Assembly (NCBI GenBank): GCA_002401155.1
Contig: NVSG01000002.1
Coordinates: forward strand, 531,462 to 595,461
Direction of reading: 5' to 3'
Origin: Hyphomicrobiales bacterium
GTDB taxonomy: Bacteria; Pseudomonadota; Alphaproteobacteria; Rhizobiales; Rhizobiaceae
Length of the DNA: 64,000 nucleotides
Shown: positions 61,415 to 64,000 of the stretch, piece by piece
Position numbering within the stretch: the first letter of the stretch is position 1
Layout: each line of letters starts with the position of its first letter
The notes under the pieces: model-generated
Database searches by the model: none
What the model saw: only the letters and a program-made list of their open reading frames with translations
Told to the model about the DNA's origin: nothing
Position numbers and translations under genes: made by a program

Positions 61415-64000
61415 TTATCCCAAGGTGCGGCTCAAAATGTCCGAAACGTCTTTGGAAAGGGTCTTGGTTTTCGCCAAATCTTTTAAGGCAGTTTCGGCAA
61501 GTTTTCTGCGAACCGGCTCGAGTGATCGATATGAACGGAAAGCAGTTAGCATTCTTGCCGCCACTTGCGGGTTGATTTTGTCGAGTTTTTTCACCGTGTT
61601 AGCGACCAATGCGTAGCCCTTTCCCGATTGGGCATTGAACCCGGTTGGATTGGCTGACGCAAACACGCCTATGGTTGCACGCACCCGGTTCGGGTTGGTT
61701 ATGGAGAAGTCTTCGTGGCGGGTGAGGCGGGTCACAAGACGCTCGCTTTTTTCGCCCGGAACGCTCGCCTGCACCATGAACCATTTATCGAGCACGATGT
61801 GGTCGTTACTGAATTGCTTGTAAAAAACATCCAGTGCATTTTTGCTGTCAGGGGCGGAACCATGCAGATGCACAATTCGTTGCATGGCGGCATATTGATC
61901 GGTCATGTTGTCGGCGTTTTTGAACTGCCGCAGGCTTTCCTTTTCGGCGTTTTCGCTATCGGCAAAAACCCCAAGAGTTAGCAGCAGGTTTTTGAGTGAT
62001 CGTCGTCCCGCATCCCCGCTTTCTGGATTGAATATTTTTGCGGTGGCGAGGCCTTTAAAAATTTCTGCCCGGACCGGTTCAATCACTGTGCCAATTTCAG
62101 TCATAAGCGATTTACGCGCCCGGTGGATGGCATCAGGATTAACATTTTTGCCGATGATTTGAGCAAGGTCGCCCTCGCTCACAAGGCTCAACATGGCGGT
62201 ACGGAATGCTGGTTCGAGATTTTCATCGCCTGCGATTTCCACACAGACATCAAGAAGTTTCTTATCCCATTTCGGGGTTTTTCCCCGAGCAAGTGAGCGT
62301 GTCGCACCGATCAGCATATTTGAGGCATAAGTCTGGAACGCATTCCAGCGCGTGAAGAGATCATTGTCGTTCAGTGCCAGAAAAATCAAATCTGATTTCG
62401 GCAAGGTGTAGTCCACATTCACCGGGGCGCTAAAGCCACGGTTGATCGATAATACTGGCCGCGCTGTGACGCCCTCAAAGACAATTCTATGACGGCGCTT
62501 GCGCAGAAAATACACATCGCCATTGCTATCTGATCCGGTAATTTTGCCAGGCTTTAATTGTCGTCCGTCCGGGGAGAACAGTGCCATCGCTACAGGAATT
62601 TCCATCAACTTCTTGCGGACTTGTCCCGGCGTGGCACCAAGCGATTGTTCAATCTCAACACTAAAACGGCCCTTGGCTATATCGAATTGGCTGCTAACGC
62701 TGAGAGATGGCGTGCCCGCCTGCGAATACCAAAGCGAAAACTGTGAGAGATCGCGCTTGCTGACAAATTCAAAACAGGCAAGGAAATCTTCAATCGTTGC
62801 GGCATCCCCGTCATGCTTTTTCAAATAACGGCTCAACCCCTTGCGAAACATTTTGTCTCCCAAAGAGGTGTGCAGCATGCGAACAATCTCGGCACCTTTT
62901 TCATAGATCGTGGCGGTATAAAAATTGTTGATTTCCGAATAGCTCTCCGGGCGCACGCAATGGGCAAGGGGGCCTGCATCTTCGGGGAATTGGTTCGATT
63001 TCAGCAGCTTCACATCGGCGATCCGTTTCACCGCTCGTGAACGGGCATCGGACGAAAATTCCTGATCGCGGAAAACCGTAAGTCCTTCCTTCAGGCACAA
63101 TTGAAACCAGTCGCGGCAGGTGATGCGGTTGCCGGTCCAGTTGTGGAAATATTCATGTGCAATGATCGCTTCAATCCGGGCGTAATCATCGTCGGTTGCA
63201 GTCGTGGGATTGGCCAGAACATATTTGTCATTAAAGACATTCAAGCCTTTATTTTCCATCGCGCCCATGTTGAAATCGGACACCGCAACGATATTGAAAA
63301 CATCAAGGTCGTATTCGCAACCGAATACTTCTTCATCCCAAATCATCGAGCGCACCAGCGCATCCATGGCGTAGGCCGCGCGGGGTTCTTTGCCGTTTTC
63401 CACATAGATGCCAAGCTTCACTTTGCGTCCGCTACTGGTGGTGAAATTCTTTTTAACCAGCCCAAGGTCACCGGCCACCAAGGCGAAAAGATAACTCGGC
63501 TTAGGGTGTGGGTCGTGCCAAACCGCATAGTGACGACCATTGGCAAGTTTGCCCTTTTTGGTTGGGTTGCCATTGCCGAGCAAAACGGGATTGTCTGATT
63601 TGTTCGCTTCAATGCGCGTTGTGTAGACCGCAAGCACATCGGGACGATCAAGGAAGTAGGTAATGCGGCGGAACCCTTCCGCCTCACACTGGGTGCAATA
63701 ATTGCCGCCACTGCGATAAAGCCCCATCAATTTGGTATTGGCGGTCGGATTGATTTTGGTCGAAATTTCAATCGTGAATTTCTTCGCCTTCGGCAATTTT
63801 TTCAACGTCAGCAATTGCGGCGTGGCGCGATAGTCTTTGGCATCCAAATCCTTGCCATTGATGGAAACTGACACCAATTCCAACTCGTCACCGGCCAGTT
63901 CAAACTTCGTGCCGACAGCAGTCGATCCATTTCGCTCGATCAGAATTTTTGAATGAACCAGTGTTTCTTCCGGCTCAAGACAAAACCTCAAATCCACTTC
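61415..64000 (-). CDS. pepN: Aminopeptidase N (5' end outside the window)
   Basis: M1-family zinc metallopeptidase, cytoplasmic. The frame is open to the right edge; the track's GTG at 63997 is not the real start, and some 20-30 N-terminal residues are missing. Motifs: GAMEN within MGAMENKGLNVFND, the zinc site HEYFH-x18-E around HEYFHNWTGNRITCRDW and CLKEGLTVFRD, and the C-terminal helical domain. It removes N-terminal residues from peptides. Confidence 0.95.
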   Translation of the reverse strand, partial: EVDLRFCLEPEETLVHSKILIERNGSTAVGTKFELAGDELELVSVSINGKDLDAKDYRATPQLLTLKKLPKAKKFTIEISTKINPTANTKLMGLYRSGGNYCTQCEAEGFRRITYFLDRPDVLAVYTTRIEANKSDNPVLLGNGNPTKKGKLANGRHYAVWHDPHPKPSYLFALVAGDLGLVKKNFTTSSGRKVKLGIYVENGKEPRAAYAMDALVRSMIWDEEVFGCEYDLDVFNIVAVSDFNMGAMENKGLNVFNDKYVLANPTTATDDDYARIEAIIAHEYFHNWTGNRITCRDWFQLCLKEGLTVFRDQEFSSDARSRAVKRIADVKLLKSNQFPEDAGPLAHCVRPESYSEINNFYTATIYEKGAEIVRMLHTSLGDKMFRKGLSRYLKKHDGDAATIEDFLACFEFVSKRDLSQFSLWYSQAGTPSLSVSSQFDIAKGRFSVEIEQSLGATPGQVRKKLMEIPVAMALFSPDGRQLKPGKITGSDSNGDVYFLRKRRHRIVFEGVTARPVLSINRGFSAPVNVDYTLPKSDLIFLALNDNDLFTRWNAFQTYASNMLIGATRSLARGKTPKWDKKLLDVCVEIAGDENLEPAFRTAMLSLVSEGDLAQIIGKNVNPDAIHRARKSLMTEIGTVIEPVRAEIFKGLATAKIFNPESGDAGRRSLKNLLLTLGVFADSENAEKESLRQFKNADNMTDQYAAMQRIVHLHGSAPDSKNALDVFYKQFSNDHIVLDKWFMVQASVPGEKSERLVTRLTRHEDFSITNPNRVRATIGVFASANPTGFNAQSGKGYALVANTVKKLDKINPQVAARMLTAFRSYRSLEPVRRKLAETALKDLAKTKTLSKDVSDILSRTLG

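Noticed and set aside
1-64000. CRISPR arrays, insertion sequences, rRNA or tRNA genes
   Set aside because: I looked for regularly spaced repeats, transposase motifs and tRNA-like folds and found none.

Overview
The window looks like a chromosomal segment of an alphaproteobacterium of the order Hyphomicrobiales (Rhizobiales), with roughly balanced base composition. The evidence is the gene set: RirA-type iron regulator, C4-pathway 5-aminolevulinate synthase, MucR/Ros zinc-finger regulator, FeuP/FeuQ-like two-component system with a small FeuN-like protein, the block ccmIEFH-degP-RR-HK-glnE-(PleC-like kinase)-pepN that I recall from rhizobia, and a complete RcGTA-type gene transfer agent (GTA) cluster. 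No rRNA, tRNA, CRISPR array or transposase was recognised.

Layout. 1-9.7 kb: partial FAD-dependent 2-hydroxyacid dehydrogenase, glycerol kinase, then an iron/heme block (rirA, fbpA, fbpB, hemA) with recognisable iron-regulator sites, a hydrolase and a Tat-exported beta-helix protein. 9.8-17.5 kb: HerA-like ATPase, DUF1344 protein, haloacid dehalogenase, superoxide dismutase, a split YeeE/YedE sulfur transporter behind a persulfide-repressor-type operator, oligopeptidase B and MsrB. 17.5-25.4 kb: MucR, then a translationally coupled pair that I read as GafY and GafZ, the activator/antiterminator of GTA expression; SufE; DUF5330; a PAS histidine kinase with a peptidoglycan-binding protein; DUF1491; DUF2336; a 55-residue ORF missing from the ORF track. 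25.4-29.9 kb: DUF1254/DUF1214 pair, a class A penicillin-binding protein, YcgN, a DUF3892 protein.

30.1-44.8 kb: the GTA. It has TerS-like and TerL proteins, portal, DUF6107, protease, capsid, connector, head closure, tail terminator, major tail protein, two small tail chaperones, a short tape measure, distal tail, hub, NlpC/P60 peptidase and the 1301-residue tail-tip protein. A holin-like gene and an overlapping Rz/Rz1-like spanin pair follow. All genes are intact. In front sits an unusual control region: a consensus-like sigma70 promoter with a GC-rich dyad exactly in its spacer, a TTCCTA/TAGGAA palindrome upstream, and an intrinsic terminator about 20-45 nt after the predicted transcription start. 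Three more hairpins follow the capsid gene. This is the layout expected if the cluster is released by antitermination, and the candidate GafY/GafZ genes lie about 10 kb upstream with a related TAGGA/TCCTA palindrome in their own leader.

44.8-64 kb: feuN-feuP-feuQ-like operon, a lipoprotein, the cytochrome c maturation operon ccmI-ccmE-ccmF-ccmH, DegP, a second two-component pair, glnE, a hairpin-rich spacer, a PleC-like kinase and partial pepN.

Many track starts were moved downstream to the codon with a Shine-Dalgarno sequence. The regulatory sites are pattern matches made by eye and are marked as inference.
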